Shown here: positions 39,188-47,822 of the stretch, one piece after another
Layout of the letters: every line of letters begins with the position of its first letter
Numbering within the stretch: the stretch's first letter is position 1
DNA from: Stentor coeruleus
Taxonomy: Eukaryota; Ciliophora; Heterotrichea; Heterotrichida; Stentoridae
Direction of reading: 5' to 3'
Length of the DNA: 51,165 nucleotides
Assembly (NCBI GenBank): GCA_001970955.1
Contig: MPUH01000482.1
Span: 1 to 51,165 of the forward strand
The notes under the pieces: generated by a model
Databases searched by the model: none
Told to the model about the DNA's origin: nothing
Seen by the model: the letters and a program-made list of their open reading frames with translations, nothing else
Translations under genes and position numbers: made by a program

Positions 39188-40459
39188 ATGGACAAGATAA
39201 AAATCCCAACAACTCCTGAAATTTATACTCGAAGTATGACAACAACTAAGTCAACACCATTCAACCGAAACAATAGCACAGTAATTTTTACTTAGCAAGA
39301 AAGATATATAAAATCTCGCAAATTTGATAATGTCCCTGGCTTAAATCTTATTACAAGTTTTTGTTACGATTTACAAAGCAAAGATCTTATTTATAGGGCT
39401 ATTAAAAGAACTGACCCTTATATGTTTTCAAATGATATTGAGAACTTTGAAAGACCTCCAAGTTTATTATCAAGCTCATATAGAAATTTACCATCGCAAT
39501 GTGATAAGATTCTTGATGCTCCAGATATTGTTGATGACTATTACTTGAATTTATTATCATGGGGCGATTCGAATATTTTGGCTGTAGCTTTGAAAAACGC
39601 TCTTTACCTTTGGAATGCTCAAAATGGAAGTGCGAATCAATTCCTTGAGTACCCATCAGAGATCATAACATCAGTCTCATGGATGCCAGGAAGTAAATTT
39701 CTAGCAATCGGTGACTCTACACATGCCGTAAAAATTTATGACATTGAAAAATCAGCAGAAGTCCGAACCTTACACAGTCACAATGATAGAGTTTCATCTT
39801 TAGCATGGAATAGTTACGTACTTAGTACAGGATCTCGTGATTCAAGTGTTATACAACACGATATGCGTATTCAAAATTATTTTGTTAAATACACTGGCCA
39901 TGAGCAAGAAGTATGTGGTTTACGTTGGAATCCTGAAGGTACAATTTTAGCATCTGGGGGTAACGACAATAAAATTTGTTTATGGGAATTAAGTAACACA
40001 TCACCAATCAGAGTACTTACCGAACATAAAGCTGCAGTTAAAGCTTTAGCATGGTGTCCTTGGAAAAGAAATATTTTGGCTACAGGTGGAGGTAGTGCTG
40101 ATAAGCATTTGAAAATTTGGGACTCTGAAAATGGAATTTGCTTACAAACTGTAGATACAGGTAGCCAAGTATGTGCTATAGAATGGAATAAACATGAAAA
40201 AGAACTTTTAAGCGCACATGGATATGCACAAAATCAACTAAGTTTATGGCGGTTTAATGATATGAAAAGAATTATGGACTTTACTGGACATAGTGCTAGA
40301 GTACTTAGCCTTGCTCAGAATCCTGAAGGGTCAACGGTTGTATCTGCGGGTGCTGATGAAACACTTAGGTTTTGGCCAGTGTTTGAGAGCTCAATAAGTA
40401 AAAGCTGTTCAACTACGGATTCACCTCAGAGAGGGATTAATTTAGGATATCAGAAGTAA
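39188..40459 (+). CDS. Cdc20/Cdh1 (Fizzy) APC/C activator (one 15-nt intron)
   Basis: ATG at 39188 and a 15-nt intron (39281-39295) give 418 residues; an unspliced reading starts only at 39422. After splicing, NSTQERYIKSRKF appears at about 30-42, which is like the C-box (D-R-F/Y-I-P-x-R) but has Lys for Pro. The linker ILDAPDIVDDYYLNLLSW is the family hallmark. Seven WD40 repeats follow: LYLWNAQNG, VKIYDIEKS, SSVIQHDMR, ICLWELSN, LKIWDSENG, LSLWRFND and LRFWPVFE. The protein would recruit substrates to the anaphase-promoting complex in mitosis or G1. The usual terminal Ile-Arg tail is absent (the end is GYQK), so contact with the complex may differ. The next gene (FPGS) starts 33 bp downstream. 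Confidence 0.93.
39281..39295 (+). other. 15-nt intron of the Cdc20/Cdh1 gene
   Basis: Sequence GTAATTTTTACTTAG, phase 0, ending in an in-frame TAG. Splicing creates the C-box-like segment across the junction. Confidence 0.9.
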
Positions 40460-40491
40460 CATGTAAAGATTATGATTAGAAGATAAGTATA

Positions 40492-41646
40492 ATGGATATT
40501 TGGTTTGATAATCTGCTTAAAGGTCCTCCAGGATCTTTACAAACTACTTCAACCCTTCTTCACTCCTTAAACAACCCTCACAACTCCTTCAAATCCATAC
40601 ACATAGCTGGTACAAATGGTAAAGGCTCAGTAACTATAAAATGTACCTCAGTCCTCTTCCTTTCAGGTTTTAAAGTAGGAATGTTTATATCTCCTCATAT
40701 CTCAGACTTCACTGAACGTATACAAATCAACATGTCCCCAATCCCAAAACCAACATTTTATCGTCTAGCTGAATCTATAAAATCTTTATCAGAATCTTTA
40801 TCTTTACAAATAGGTTGGTTTGACATATACACAGTAATAGCTTTTACTTGGTTTAATGAAGAAAAAGTTGATTGGGCTTGTATTGAAGTAGGTTTAGGGG
40901 GAAGATTAGATAATACCAACATTTTAATCCCTAATGTTAGTGTTATAGTGAGTATTGGCCTGGATCATATAGAAATCTTAGGAGATACAATTGAAAAAAT
41001 CACTAAAGAAAAAGTGGGAATTATAAAACCAGGGATACCATGTGTATATGGACCTAGTGTACCTAAATTTATAGTAGAAGAAGCTTGTGATAAGGTTGGA
41101 AGTAGATCAATTCAAGTTTTGTTAGCAGAAAAATATTATACGCACGATATGGAAAACATAGAAATTACTTTAGCTGCAATTAGAGCAATAAACGAATATG
41201 AACATATAATCCCTGAAAAAGCTTTACAAGGTTTGTCAGCAAAACAACCTTTTAGATTAATGGAGATGAATTATAATGGGAAAATTGTAATACTTGATGT
41301 ATCGCATAACCCTCCAGGACTTGAAAGAACTTATCATGATTTAAAATTTTTATACCCAGGCATGCAGTTTGTCACGGCTATGAGTATTTCTAAAGGTAAA
41401 ATGGCAGCTGAGCTTATGGATATTGCAAACCAACATAGTTCTAAGCTTGTATTACTAGATGGATTATCATTAAGACTTATTAAATCAGAAGATTTGCTAA
41501 AAATCACATCAGCCAATATACAACAAACGGGGGATATTGAAGAATTATTGCCTTTATTAGCCAAAGAAGATTGTGATAAAATCCTTTTGATCACAGGGAG
41601 TTTCTATATAATGAGCCAAGCATATAATATACTTAATAATACATAA
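40492..41646 (+). CDS. FPGS: Folylpolyglutamate synthase / dihydrofolate synthase (Mur ligase family)
   Basis: The 384-residue enzyme shows the FolC/FPGS motifs: HIAGTNGKGSV with the P-loop (38-47), GMFISPHISDFTERIQIN, IEVGLGGRLDNTN, then SIGLDHIEILGDTIEKI and EKVGIIKPG, and in the C-terminal domain ILDVSHNPPG. It adds glutamate to folate using ATP, which keeps folates in the cell and active in one-carbon metabolism. The length is near the bacterial FolC form and shorter than many eukaryotic FPGS. No clear mitochondrial leader is seen, so a cytosolic site is likely. It follows the Cdc20/Cdh1 gene by 33 bp on the same strand, with no shared function evident. Confidence 0.94.
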   Translation: MDIWFDNLLKGPPGSLQTTSTLLHSLNNPHNSFKSIHIAGTNGKGSVTIKCTSVLFLSGFKVGMFISPHISDFTERIQINMSPIPKPTFYRLAESIKSLSESLSLQIGWFDIYTVIAFTWFNEEKVDWACIEVGLGGRLDNTNILIPNVSVIVSIGLDHIEILGDTIEKITKEKVGIIKPGIPCVYGPSVPKFIVEEACDKVGSRSIQVLLAEKYYTHDMENIEITLAAIRAINEYEHIIPEKALQGLSAKQPFRLMEMNYNGKIVILDVSHNPPGLERTYHDLKFLYPGMQFVTAMSISKGKMAAELMDIANQHSSKLVLLDGLSLRLIKSEDLLKITSANIQQTGDIEELLPLLAKEDCDKILLITGSFYIMSQAYNILNNT

Positions 41647-41760
41647 ATTTGTATTAAAAACATAGCTTTGTTAATCAGAAACTTTTTTTTATATGCAAAA
41701 ATGCATTTTCAGCCTTAGGAAAAACGCTCAATATAGTTTTTTGCATTAATATATACAAAA

Positions 41761-43017
41761 ATGTCTTTAAAAGATTATGAAATTCTTACTAAACTTGGTG
41801 AAGGAGCCTATAGTATTGTATCCAAAGTTAGACGAATATCAGACTCCAAAATCTATGCATTAAAAAAAGTCCAACTCAGTAAGCTTAAAGAAAAGGAAAA
41901 ACGCAACGCTTTAAATGAAATAAGAATTCTAGCAAGTATCCGTCATGTAAACGTTATATCTTATAAAGAAGCATTTTTTGATGACGAATCGCAGTCTTTG
42001 TGTTTGATTATGGAATATGCTGATGGAGGGGATTTGTTTCAGAAAATACAACTTTATCAGAAGAAAGGGACTTATATGAGTGAAAGGTTCATATGGGCTT
42101 TGATTATACAGCTGGCAAGGGGATTAAAAGTCCTTCATGATATGAATATAGTCCACCGCGATCTAAAAAGTGCTAATGTATTTCTAACGTTAGATGGTAA
42201 AATCAAAATTGGTGACATGAATGTTTCAAAAGTAGCTAAAGGCTGCCTTGAACACACACAAACTGGAACTCCTTACTATGCAAGTCCTGAAGTCTGGAAA
42301 GACGTTCCATACGATACCCGAAGCGACATGTGGAGTTTTGGTTGTGTTCTTTATGAAGCTATATGCCTAAAACCCCCTTTTCGTGCTGAAGACATGCAGG
42401 GTTTATTCAAAAAGGTAACAAAAGGCGAGTACAGTCCAATTCCCCGAACTTTTTCTCAAGATCTTCACCAAATTGTATCAAGTCTTCTTCAAGTAAACCC
42501 ATCAAATCGTTATAATTGCAACCAAATCTTTCAATTGCCTTCAATTATTAAACATTCAAACGATGTTGTTGAACAAGAAACCGAAAACCTTTTGCTTAAA
42601 ACTATAAATTTCCCTGCAAAAATCAATAAAGTGACTGAAAACTTACCCAAACCGAATTTTGAAGACTCGATTACGGCAAATAATAGAAGTTTAGTCCTCC
42701 CACAAATGGGCACAAAAAGCACAGTTATCAGAGATATTTCAGCACCTCCAATGAAAACACTTGAGGATCATGAGAGTTCTGAGAAAAGTTTGCATTTCCT
42801 TAAGAATTATAGGAAAATGATTCTAAAGCAAAACTATGGAGCGCTACAGTTGCCTAAAGTTCGACACCCTTTTCAGAATATAGTCTCAGGGAAAAGTGCT
42901 AATTCTAAAGGTCAGAAGGAATTCACTATTGTCCCAAGGATGAAGTCTGAAAAGTTCACTAGGAAGCCCAGTACAAATCGGAGCCTAGTTGGAGCTTATA
43001 AGCCTGCTGATAATTAA
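41761..43017 (+). CDS. NIMA-related (NEK) protein kinase
   Basis: The 418-residue protein starts with the kinase domain (about 6-265): LGEGAYSIVSKV, the lysine in YALKKVQLSK, the helix-C Glu, HRDLKSANVFL (H132, D134, K136), an activation segment starting GDMNVSKVAKG, then GTPYYASPEVWKD and DMWSFGCVLYEA. The HRDLKSANVFL and PYYASPEVW forms and LGEGAYS are NEK-like. The metal-binding DFG is DMN (152-154); NEK kinases in protists often have DLN here, so activity is plausible. The C-terminal 150 residues are basic and unstructured, with no coiled coil. NEKs in ciliates act on cilia length, basal bodies and the cell cycle. The PTP gene starts just 5 bp after its stop, in another frame. Confidence 0.93.
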   Translation: MSLKDYEILTKLGEGAYSIVSKVRRISDSKIYALKKVQLSKLKEKEKRNALNEIRILASIRHVNVISYKEAFFDDESQSLCLIMEYADGGDLFQKIQLYQKKGTYMSERFIWALIIQLARGLKVLHDMNIVHRDLKSANVFLTLDGKIKIGDMNVSKVAKGCLEHTQTGTPYYASPEVWKDVPYDTRSDMWSFGCVLYEAICLKPPFRAEDMQGLFKKVTKGEYSPIPRTFSQDLHQIVSSLLQVNPSNRYNCNQIFQLPSIIKHSNDVVEQETENLLLKTINFPAKINKVTENLPKPNFEDSITANNRSLVLPQMGTKSTVIRDISAPPMKTLEDHESSEKSLHFLKNYRKMILKQNYGALQLPKVRHPFQNIVSGKSANSKGQKEFTIVPRMKSEKFTRKPSTNRSLVGAYKPADN

Positions 43018-43022
43018 TTTAA

Positions 43023-43979
43023 ATGGATTTTCCGGTTATTGAAGGGCCAACTTCAGGAAGGGACATTTCTTACAGTGTCTACTACGATGAGTGCGAAGAC
43101 CTAAAAGAGATAGAAAAAGGTATCCCAGCCTCATCATTCTCTGCAGATATCAACAAACGCAATGTCGACCTAGAATTCCGCCTTCTAAGAAAATTGACTC
43201 AAACCAAACAACATATGGACTATCTTATCCCAAACTCACCTTTTCTCCAAGGTTTCAATAGATATTCTGATGTTCTCCCATATTCAGATACTATAGTCAA
43301 AGTATCAACTGGTGAGTATATAAATGCAAATTGGATCACTGGACCTGGGGAAGATAATTTCTTTATAGCAACTCAAGGACCATTAGAGTCTACAAGAAAC
43401 AGTTTTTGGAAAATGATTTGGGAACATGATGTAAAACAGATTATCATGATTTCAGCTATAAAAGAAGGAGGGAAAGTTAAATGTGACCAATATTTTCCTA
43501 TTGAAGAGACTATGACAACAGCAGATTTTTCAATAACCCTGATTTCACATGAGAATCTGTTTCCATCATTGGTATTAAGGGAATTTGAGGTTTCTGATGG
43601 AGAGGAGAAAAAGATGGTTGGGCATTTACAAAGTTTAGCTTGGCCTGATCATGGTACACCTGAATTAGAAGAGGAATTTGATAGTCTTAAGCATATTATT
43701 GATCAGGTTTTAAATTCTCAAGGACCAGTTCTTGTTCATTGTAGTGCGGGAATTGGTAGGACTGGGACTTTGATTGCTTTATGCCATATGATTAAAAGTT
43801 TGGATTTATTGATTGCTGCTAAAGGGTTTGGAAAAACTTTAGCATTGAGGAATCCAAGAATTAGCGTTTTTGGTACAGTTAGAAGGCTTAGAGAACAAAG
43901 ATGGGGCATGGTACAAACAAAAGACCAGTATGATTTTTTGTATAGGTTCATGGAATTTTGGATAACAAGGAATAATTAG
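43023..43979 (+). CDS. Classical protein tyrosine phosphatase
   Basis: The 318-residue protein is a single PTP domain. Markers include NRYSDVLPYSDT, then YINANWI, FIATQGPLESTRNSFWKMIW, LAWPDHGTPE with the general acid D209, the active-site loop VHCSAGIGRTG (C240, R246) and the Q-loop MVQTKDQYDFLY. All catalytic residues are present, so it should hydrolyse phosphotyrosine by a cysteine-phosphate intermediate. The phosphotyrosine-recognition loop, normally K-N-R-Y, is QGFNRYSD. There is no membrane or targeting segment. True PTPs are uncommon in ciliates, which have few tyrosine kinases. It lies 5 bp behind the NEK gene, so its start region must be within the NEK coding end or the two are co-transcribed. 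Confidence 0.94.
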   Translation: MDFPVIEGPTSGRDISYSVYYDECEDLKEIEKGIPASSFSADINKRNVDLEFRLLRKLTQTKQHMDYLIPNSPFLQGFNRYSDVLPYSDTIVKVSTGEYINANWITGPGEDNFFIATQGPLESTRNSFWKMIWEHDVKQIIMISAIKEGGKVKCDQYFPIEETMTTADFSITLISHENLFPSLVLREFEVSDGEEKKMVGHLQSLAWPDHGTPELEEEFDSLKHIIDQVLNSQGPVLVHCSAGIGRTGTLIALCHMIKSLDLLIAAKGFGKTLALRNPRISVFGTVRRLREQRWGMVQTKDQYDFLYRFMEFWITRNN

Positions 43980-44003
43980 TGTATTTCTATAGATTTTATT
44001 TTG

Positions 44004-44144
44004 GATTAAGAAAAAATTGGATGATTAAAATTTAGATGAGAATTAGGGATGCGAATTGGGTATGAATGGTTTCNGATTAAGAAAAAATTGGATGATTAAA
44101 ATTTAGATGAGAATTAGGGATGCGAATTGGGTATGAATGGTTTC
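44004..44144. repeat. 70-bp direct duplication flanking a single N
   Basis: Bases 44004-44073 and 44075-44144 are identical (both begin gattaagaaaaaattggatg and end tatgaatggtttc). The N is at 44074. It is the fourth such arrangement here and probably an unmerged contig overlap. Confidence 0.85.
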
Positions 44145-44511
44145 ATGATTGATGAAGGTTTATATTTTTTTTTATTTTATAGATCATCTTGATGAATAAA
44201 AAAAAATGTATGAATTGTTAGGATTTATTGGTTTGGTCATACTGGATAATGCTTGAATATACTGAGGAAAATTTATTACTAGCTCTTGATTTGGTTCATG
44301 GTAAATAAGCTTTTTATTGGTTGAAGCTAAAGAGATATTAAATAATTTTTAGGTTTTGTGTAGGGATTATTAATATAGAATGAAGGATAAGAAACTTTAT
44401 ATACATGAAATTCATAGAAAAAAGGGAGAGTTGTAGAAAAATTGCTAGTAAATATTTTTACATGTAGTTATGGTCTTTTAGAGGAAAAGATACAGGTATA
44501 CATTCAGAAAA

Positions 44512-44801
44512 TGTCCTGGGTCCATGGACATACTCCTAATGATACTATATTGGCTGTAAGCCCAAAGTATAGAGTTGGAATGCCCTAGAAAAGATTTGGT
44601 TGAATTTCCTTTAACTCCTGGTCTAAGAGCTTATTCTCTAAGCAAATATCCAGATACATCAGAAGTTAGAGAATATCCCTCAGATTCTTCTCTGATGGGT
44701 AATATAATTACCCAGGCCCTCTAGGAACCTATACTCAATTAAAAATTTTATCACGGCAATCATGCCAAGGGTGTGCTCAAGCGCGCGGTAAGCCATTTTT
44801 T
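44512..44801 (+). ncRNA. Candidate structured non-coding RNA, family unknown
   Basis: This segment is clearly richer in G and C than its surroundings and holds a series of hairpins. ACTATATTGGC/GCCCAAAGTATAG (44544-44572) closes a TGTAA loop. A perfect 10-bp stem TATTCTCTAA/TTAGAGAATA joins 44632-44641 to 44666-44675. TCAGA/TCTGA (44680-44684, 44691-44695) and GGGTAAT/ATTACCC (44697-44703, 44707-44713) follow, then GGCA/TGCC near 44755-44766. A run of six T at 44796-44801 would suit a Pol III stop. At about 290 nt the size fits an RNase P, SRP or similar RNA, but I found none of their signature boxes. Alternatively it is a broken protein gene: frames in it read MSWVHGHTPNDTILAVSPKY and RKDLVEFPLTPGLRAYSLSK, separated by a frame change. 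Confidence 0.35.
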
Positions 44802-45152
44802 ATTACTATTATTACCTAAAAATAAATTGAATATAAAGCAATAATAAAATGGGAAGACTTAGTTAGCTTTTATAAAGTAAGTGAAGTATAAAAATATTAA
44901 GTCAGTAGTAAAATCAAATGCGAATCTGCTTTATAAGTTAATAACTATATCACATTATCCAAAAACGTAAATTAACTAATTATTCCTAACAATAAAACAT
45001 TAAAATTAAAAAAATTACCCAAAACTCTATCCATATCTTAAACCCTATATTATCTTAGCAACCACAACACCCATTATACCAAAATCTCTTATAACTTATA
45101 TCCAAACCAACAATCATTTCTAAACTTTTTAATTTATATTATCTAATTATAA
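44802..45152. other. Intergenic
   Basis: About 350 bases with a C-rich right half on the plus strand, fitting the 3' flank of the minus-strand gene that ends at 45153. No gene is seen. The stretch 44145-44511 to the left of the RNA candidate is likewise empty. Confidence 0.5.
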
Positions 45153-46406
45153 CTACATAATACTTTTCGGTGACATAGTTTGATACAAATTAAATCCTTT
45201 AGGTGACAAAGGTAACGACCTAGCTTCCGCAACACCTTTAATCGCTTTTTTCATAATCTTCGTACTCTCTTCAACCGTAATTTTTTTAATCTTATAAATA
45301 CCCTGTGCCGAATTCCAAGGATTTAGCGATCTAATACTATCCAAAATCTGTTTTCCAGCAGATTTATTATCAGTTTTATCCACAACTCCTGGTTGTTTTA
45401 TAACTTTTAACAAAGAAATAGCACTTTTCATATGTGAATTCTTAGCTTTTTGTCTTTGTGTAAGTTGGTTCAACGAGTCTTCCGCCCTAATTCTTTTCTT
45501 AAACTCGACTTTAGATATTTCCAAAAGTTCAGCATTAGCTGAATAGCATTGACAAGTAAACGATCTAGATGAATCATGTAAAACATCTTCATCACCTATA
45601 ATTTCCCCAACACTTTCTATAGACATTTGTGCTTTCATAGAATAATTACCACATTTCAATGTAGGCAAAAGTCTACCATTATGCCCTATTTTTCTTACAG
45701 TAGGTCTTTGTACTTTGATTTCTTTAATAATAGCAACTTCACCTTTTTTTACTATATAAACTGATTCAGCAGGGTCTCCTTCAGTAAAAATGATTTGATT
45801 TCTTTTATATTTTAAAACCCGGAAATAATAACTAAGTTTGATTAAACTTTTTTTACTCCATCCAGCAAATGTGGGCAAAGAACTGAAAAAAGATATAAGG
45901 TCTTCAAGCTTTTGAGTACTCACTCGGCCTAGTATACGTAAATAGTCATTTTTACATAAAGTTGCGAAATGGGTGTTTTTTATACATTGGATTGTTGCGC
46001 TACGGGGTTGGTCACGAAGAAGGGCTAGTTCACCAAAATATCCTCCTCCTGATAAACTGCAGACCTGCTCAAAACCAGCTTTTTCATTATTTTGTACCTG
46101 TACACTTACTTCACCATCTATTATCAGATAAAAATAATCCCCTTTTTCACCAGATTTACAAACATAAGACCCTGCTGTTAAGTATTTGTATCTTAAACAA
46201 AAAAGACATTCTTTGAAAATTTGCTGGTCTTCTTCTTCTATCATTTGCATAAATAAAGAAATGGATTCGGTATAGTGTTGAAGAAATTTTATTGAGTTTT
46301 GGGTTCGAAGATGTGAAGGTGTACTTAAAATTTTAATCATTTCTTGAAGTTTGAAATCTGGCTCAGATAAATTTATGGATAGTCTTGGACTAAAAGAGTA
46401 ATCCAT
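45153..46406 (-). CDS. Protein with two cyclic-nucleotide-binding domains
   Basis: The 417-residue protein has two tandem CNB domains. The first (about 60-160) is complete: AGSYVCKSGEKGDYFYLIID, then the phosphate-binding cassette FGELALLRDQPRSATI (124-139) with Glu126 and Arg135, the residues that hold the ribose and cyclic phosphate. The second (about 175-305) has RNQIIFTEGDPAESVYIVKK but its cassette is degenerate (IGDEDVLHDSSRSFT), so it may not bind nucleotide. The layout resembles a PKA or PKG regulatory part, but there is no R-R-x-S/A inhibitor site or dimerisation domain at the N-terminus and no kinase domain. The C-terminal 110 residues are basic and helical. A stand-alone cAMP/cGMP sensor is the best description. 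Confidence 0.9.
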   Translation of the reverse strand: MDYSFSPRLSINLSEPDFKLQEMIKILSTPSHLRTQNSIKFLQHYTESISLFMQMIEEEDQQIFKECLFCLRYKYLTAGSYVCKSGEKGDYFYLIIDGEVSVQVQNNEKAGFEQVCSLSGGGYFGELALLRDQPRSATIQCIKNTHFATLCKNDYLRILGRVSTQKLEDLISFFSSLPTFAGWSKKSLIKLSYYFRVLKYKRNQIIFTEGDPAESVYIVKKGEVAIIKEIKVQRPTVRKIGHNGRLLPTLKCGNYSMKAQMSIESVGEIIGDEDVLHDSSRSFTCQCYSANAELLEISKVEFKKRIRAEDSLNQLTQRQKAKNSHMKSAISLLKVIKQPGVVDKTDNKSAGKQILDSIRSLNPWNSAQGIYKIKKITVEESTKIMKKAIKGVAEARSLPLSPKGFNLYQTMSPKSIM

Positions 46407-46504
46407 TAGAATTTTTTTGTAATGCCATTAAATTTATTAGAGGTTTTAATTTTTTTTTGAGTATTTAATTGGTTATTAGACTTTAGAAATATTTATGAAT
46501 TATT

Positions 46505-47359
46505 TTACCTAAGGATTGTTGTGGCAGTTTTTGTTGAGGATTTGTTTTTAACCAAGAATTTTTTCTTGATTCGGCGCATTTCAGGTTTTGGGGAACAAAT
46601 TTTAAGTTTTCTGGGAGTGAGTTTAGGACTTGTTCGGGAGTTGTCTAAAGACAGGAAAGTTTCGGTTTTGGCTAGTCTGATTTTCAGGCTTTTATGTTTT
46701 TTTAGGTTTTTATGAAGCATGTTTTCTAGTAAATTCACTTTTGAGTCTACTTTTGACAGGCTTTCTTGAGTTTTGAGCTTTTTTATATCTTTTATCAGCC
46801 CATGATTAGCTAGAACTTGCTGTTTGTATTTTTCTTCTAAGATCTGGATACGCTCTTCTGTTAAAAACTCATTTTCTAATTTTTTTGGTTTTTTATAGTT
46901 TTGTTGCTTGTCTAACTCGTCGTATTCTGAGTTTATAATGGATTTTTCTTTTTGATATTGTTTTTTTGAATCCTGAAGTTCTTGAAGTAATGCAATTTTT
47001 TCAGTATTGGCTTGAGATAGTTGGTTTTCAAGTTGGGTTATTCGTAAAGCTTGATTTTTTATATTTAGATTTAGTTCTTGGATTAGATTTTGCAATTCTT
47101 GAAGTTTATAGTTTTCGTTTTGAGAGGGGTGAGGAGTTTGTGGGTTTCTAAGGTCGATTTGTGAGATGTTTCTTACAGTTTCTGAGTCATTAAGTGTATC
47201 AAGATCTATTTTAGGGCTGAAGCTTGTTTGTAATAAATGCTCTTCCAGGAGGTTTTTGTGACGGAGATATTTTTTTGTTACTTCATTAGATTCTTGCATG
47301 ACTTGCATAGTGCGTATTATAGTGTTTTCTATACTATTAGCTAAAGAGGTAGGTTCCAT
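46505..47359 (-). CDS. Coiled-coil protein, unidentified
   Basis: The 284-residue protein has a short N-terminal part with an MEPTSLANSIENTIIRTMQV helix, a Ser/Asn/Pro-rich link near 55-80, and a long coiled coil from about 82 to 240 (LQNLIQELNLNIKNQALRIT, LENQLSQANTEKIALLQELQ). The end is strongly basic with SP-type sites (RTSPKLTPRKLKICSPKPEM). No catalytic domain or targeting signal is seen. A cytoskeletal or scaffolding role is likely but not shown. Its stop is about 100 bp from the ATG of the cyclic-nucleotide-binding gene on the same strand. Confidence 0.75.
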   Translation of the reverse strand: MEPTSLANSIENTIIRTMQVMQESNEVTKKYLRHKNLLEEHLLQTSFSPKIDLDTLNDSETVRNISQIDLRNPQTPHPSQNENYKLQELQNLIQELNLNIKNQALRITQLENQLSQANTEKIALLQELQDSKKQYQKEKSIINSEYDELDKQQNYKKPKKLENEFLTEERIQILEEKYKQQVLANHGLIKDIKKLKTQESLSKVDSKVNLLENMLHKNLKKHKSLKIRLAKTETFLSLDNSRTSPKLTPRKLKICSPKPEMRRIKKKFLVKNKSSTKTATTILR

Positions 47360-47538
47360 TATTATTTATAGTGATATTAAGAAGTTTGGATAAGGCTTAT
47401 AAAGATTTTCTAATTAATATAGAGATACAAGTGATAGTTTGATGTATCAGTTATTTATGTGCATTCAAGATGTTATTCATTTTTTTTGTTAAAGTAATTA
47501 AGAATAGATATTTTTAAATCTAATAAATTTTTTTAAAC

Positions 47539-47766
47539 CTAAGAAAATGCATTGAGTATATCATTGAGCAAAGAATTTTTACTAATGGTTGGAGAGTTAT
47601 TTAGGAATTGAGGATTTTGCTTATGATTATTTAACTGTAAATTACTTAAAAAATTAGTTAATGTAGAGACAGATGCACATAACAATAATATTGAGGGTAT
47701 ATGGTCTGTTGTTAAAAGTATTCTGTTAAGTTGGCATAAAACAAAGACATGTGTCAAAGAAAGCAT
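47539..47766 (-). CDS. Doubtful short protein or gene remnant
   Basis: The frame is 75 codons from its ATG, and remains open about 18 codons further upstream to a TGA near 47822. It encodes a hydrophobic, Leu/Ser/Thr-rich helix-like part (CQLNRILLTTDHIPSILLLC) and a polar Asn/Ser-rich end. This is better than chance in composition but no family is clear, and no 15-nt intron that would extend it was found. It could be the last exon of a gene, a remnant, or chance. Confidence 0.25.
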   Translation of the reverse strand: MLSLTHVFVLCQLNRILLTTDHIPSILLLCASVSTLTNFLSNLQLNNHKQNPQFLNNSPTISKNSLLNDILNAFS

Positions 47767-47822
47767 GAGGCAAGTTTGCTGTGAAAGCTTTATACGGACA
47801 ATGAAAAATGCTCATTTAGAAG

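Noticed and set aside
42951..43023. A NEK-PTP fusion protein through a hidden intron.
   Set aside because: The two frames differ, the TAA lies between them, and the one 15-nt GT-AG candidate nearby does not remove the stop and lacks the GTAA and A10 pattern.
44544..44713. 17-nt introns (GTAAG...TATAG and GTAAT...CCCAG) that would join frames in the RNA candidate into a protein.
   Set aside because: All firm introns here are 15 nt; removing the first does not reach the needed frame, and the second sequence is itself a perfect hairpin.
44512..44801. SRP RNA, because TGTAAGCCC resembles the TGTAA-CC box of the Alu domain.
   Set aside because: The TGTAA lies in a hairpin loop instead of between helices 3 and 4, and no helix 8 signature was found.
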